Below, one piece after another: positions 63,266 to 64,000 of a stretch of 64,000 bases of DNA. The position numbers were made by a program, and so were the translations under genes. Origin of the DNA: Metabacillus sp. B2-18 (GTDB lineage Bacteria > Bacillota > Bacilli > Bacillales > Bacillaceae). Under the pieces are notes generated by a model, which had not been told where the DNA came from, did no database searches, and saw only the letters and a program-made list of their open reading frames with translations. Position 1 is the stretch's first letter; the number at the start of each line of letters is the position of its first letter. The stretch covers positions 3,943,501 through 4,007,500 of the forward strand of contig NZ_CP088245.1 of the NCBI RefSeq assembly GCF_021117275.1, given 5' to 3'.

Positions 63266-64000
63266 TTACTTCATCCTCTTAATTAAGTGACCTAATCGGG
63301 TTTCAAGCTCTAATAATTTAAACGGCTTTGTTATATAATCATCGGCCCCAAGCTGTAAGGCTCTAAAGATGTCATGTTCACTTTTTCGGGATGTTAGCAT
63401 CATCACTGTAAATCTTTCCTGATATTGAAGACTTCTTAATTTCTGTAATACTTCCAATCCATCCATTCTCGGCATCATGCCATCAAGTATGAGTAAATAT
63501 GGATCTTTGTTGTTAAGATGCCACCCTGCTTCCATAAACTCCATACCATCTTTAAAGGTTTTAATATCAAGTGTAAATCCATCTGTAAACTTACTTTTAC
63601 TGATTAAGTCCTCAAGCATTGTGCGAATAATTGGGTCATCATCAATAATTCCAATGTGAATTGGTTTCTTAGTATATTTAACATTATTTACAGCAGCCAC
63701 TTTCACCTGATTTCTACCAGCCTGTTTCGCCTCGTAAAGTGCTCCATCTGCAATATCGATATTTCTTTTTAGCTCTAACTGAGTTGGGTGAACTTCATGA
63801 ATTCCTGCAGAGAACGAATTATAGAATTTTGAATCTCCAAAACGAAAAGCAGTGTTGGAGAACTCCTTTAAAATCCGCTCAATAACAAGTTTCGCCTCAT
63901 TAGCTTCTGTTTCAGGCAGAAGGATAATAAATTCCTCACCACCATAACGAATAATGGTGTCATTAATTCTTAGGCCCCTTCTAACAACATCAGCGAATGT
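63266..64000 (-). CDS. GGDEF-REC fusion (diguanylate cyclase, 5' end beyond window)
   Basis: The frame is open from the window edge. It reads RINDTIIRYGGEEFIILLPE (GGEEF with an RxxD inhibitory site), the GGDEF C-terminus (DIADGALYEAKQAGRNQV), then directly a receiver domain (IIDDDPIIRTM, Asp in LILDGMMPR, Lys in ITKPFKLL). A shorter start at 63706 is a GTG inside this frame, not a real start. The receiver is at the C-terminus, the reverse of PleD. It heads the polysaccharide operon. Confidence 0.88.
   Translation of the reverse strand, partial: TFADVVRRGLRINDTIIRYGGEEFIILLPETEANEAKLVIERILKEFSNTAFRFGDSKFYNSFSAGIHEVHPTQLELKRNIDIADGALYEAKQAGRNQVKVAAVNNVKYTKKPIHIGIIDDDPIIRTMLEDLISKSKFTDGFTLDIKTFKDGMEFMEAGWHLNNKDPYLLILDGMMPRMDGLEVLQKLRSLQYQERFTVMMLTSRKSEHDIFRALQLGADDYITKPFKLLELETRLGHLIKRMK

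Overview
The window is a low-GC Firmicutes chromosome segment, almost certainly from a Bacillaceae spore-former. It carries des-desK-desR, spore-coat transglutaminase tgl, a Spo0M-like protein, a Bacillus-type Fnr with C-terminal cysteines, two yybP-ykoY Mn riboswitches and strong AGGAGG ribosome-binding sites throughout. No rRNA, tRNA or CRISPR was seen. Genes are short transcription units separated by intrinsic terminators.

Regions. 0-13 kb: metabolic and stress genes (YqcI/YcgG protein, cysteine hydrolase, DMT exporter divergent from its probable MocR regulator, htpG behind a perfect CIRCE operator, trhO, nitroreductase, LysM-3D wall protein, AraC/GyrI regulator, TIGR02206 membrane protein, lipoprotein). 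13-17.4 kb: a Mn-riboswitch-controlled TerC exporter and the membrane-fluidity system des-desK-desR. 17.4-23.2 kb is the most dynamic part. One IS3-family element sits inside the desR terminator with a 3-bp target duplication. A second IS3-family element splits a LysM gene. A second Mn riboswitch precedes a small operon (FbpB-like peptide, Spo0M-like protein, YkvA-like membrane protein) with no obvious Mn exporter, and a GC-rich intergenic repeat has expanded into five 27-bp units.

23-35.5 kb: TetR-RND pump, diguanylate cyclase, a frameshifted TetR gene next to an ABC-2-type permease, ppaC, a PrmA-like methyltransferase, an epimerase and aldo/keto reductase pair, and HxlR. 35.6-42.1 kb: an aerobic/anaerobic respiration block with ba3-type cytochrome oxidase (subunits IIa, II, I and a small peptide), fnr, and a three-gene kinase/response-regulator operon. 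Fnr-like boxes precede both the oxidase and the kinase operon, so this looks like a local Fnr regulon. 42-54 kb: PPIase, cold-shock protein, diguanylate cyclase, MarR-MMPL pair, haem monooxygenase-like gene, MBL hydrolase, tgl and YjbQ.

54.2-64 kb (minus strand): a tightly coupled cluster. Its order is GGDEF-REC cyclase (cut by the window edge), membrane HEAT-repeat protein, processive GT2 synthase, and a 1086-aa membrane-anchored glycosidase-like protein. After a terminator come a single-domain response regulator and a hybrid histidine kinase. I infer a c-di-GMP-regulated, synthase-dependent exopolysaccharide system; together with the riboswitch-FbpB-Spo0M-YkvA operon it is the best candidate for something not well described.

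Two other patterns stand out: a ~190-bp AT-rich intergenic repeat present twice in opposite orientations 52 kb apart, and a GC-rich ~110-bp Bacillaceae repeat also present twice in opposite orientations.
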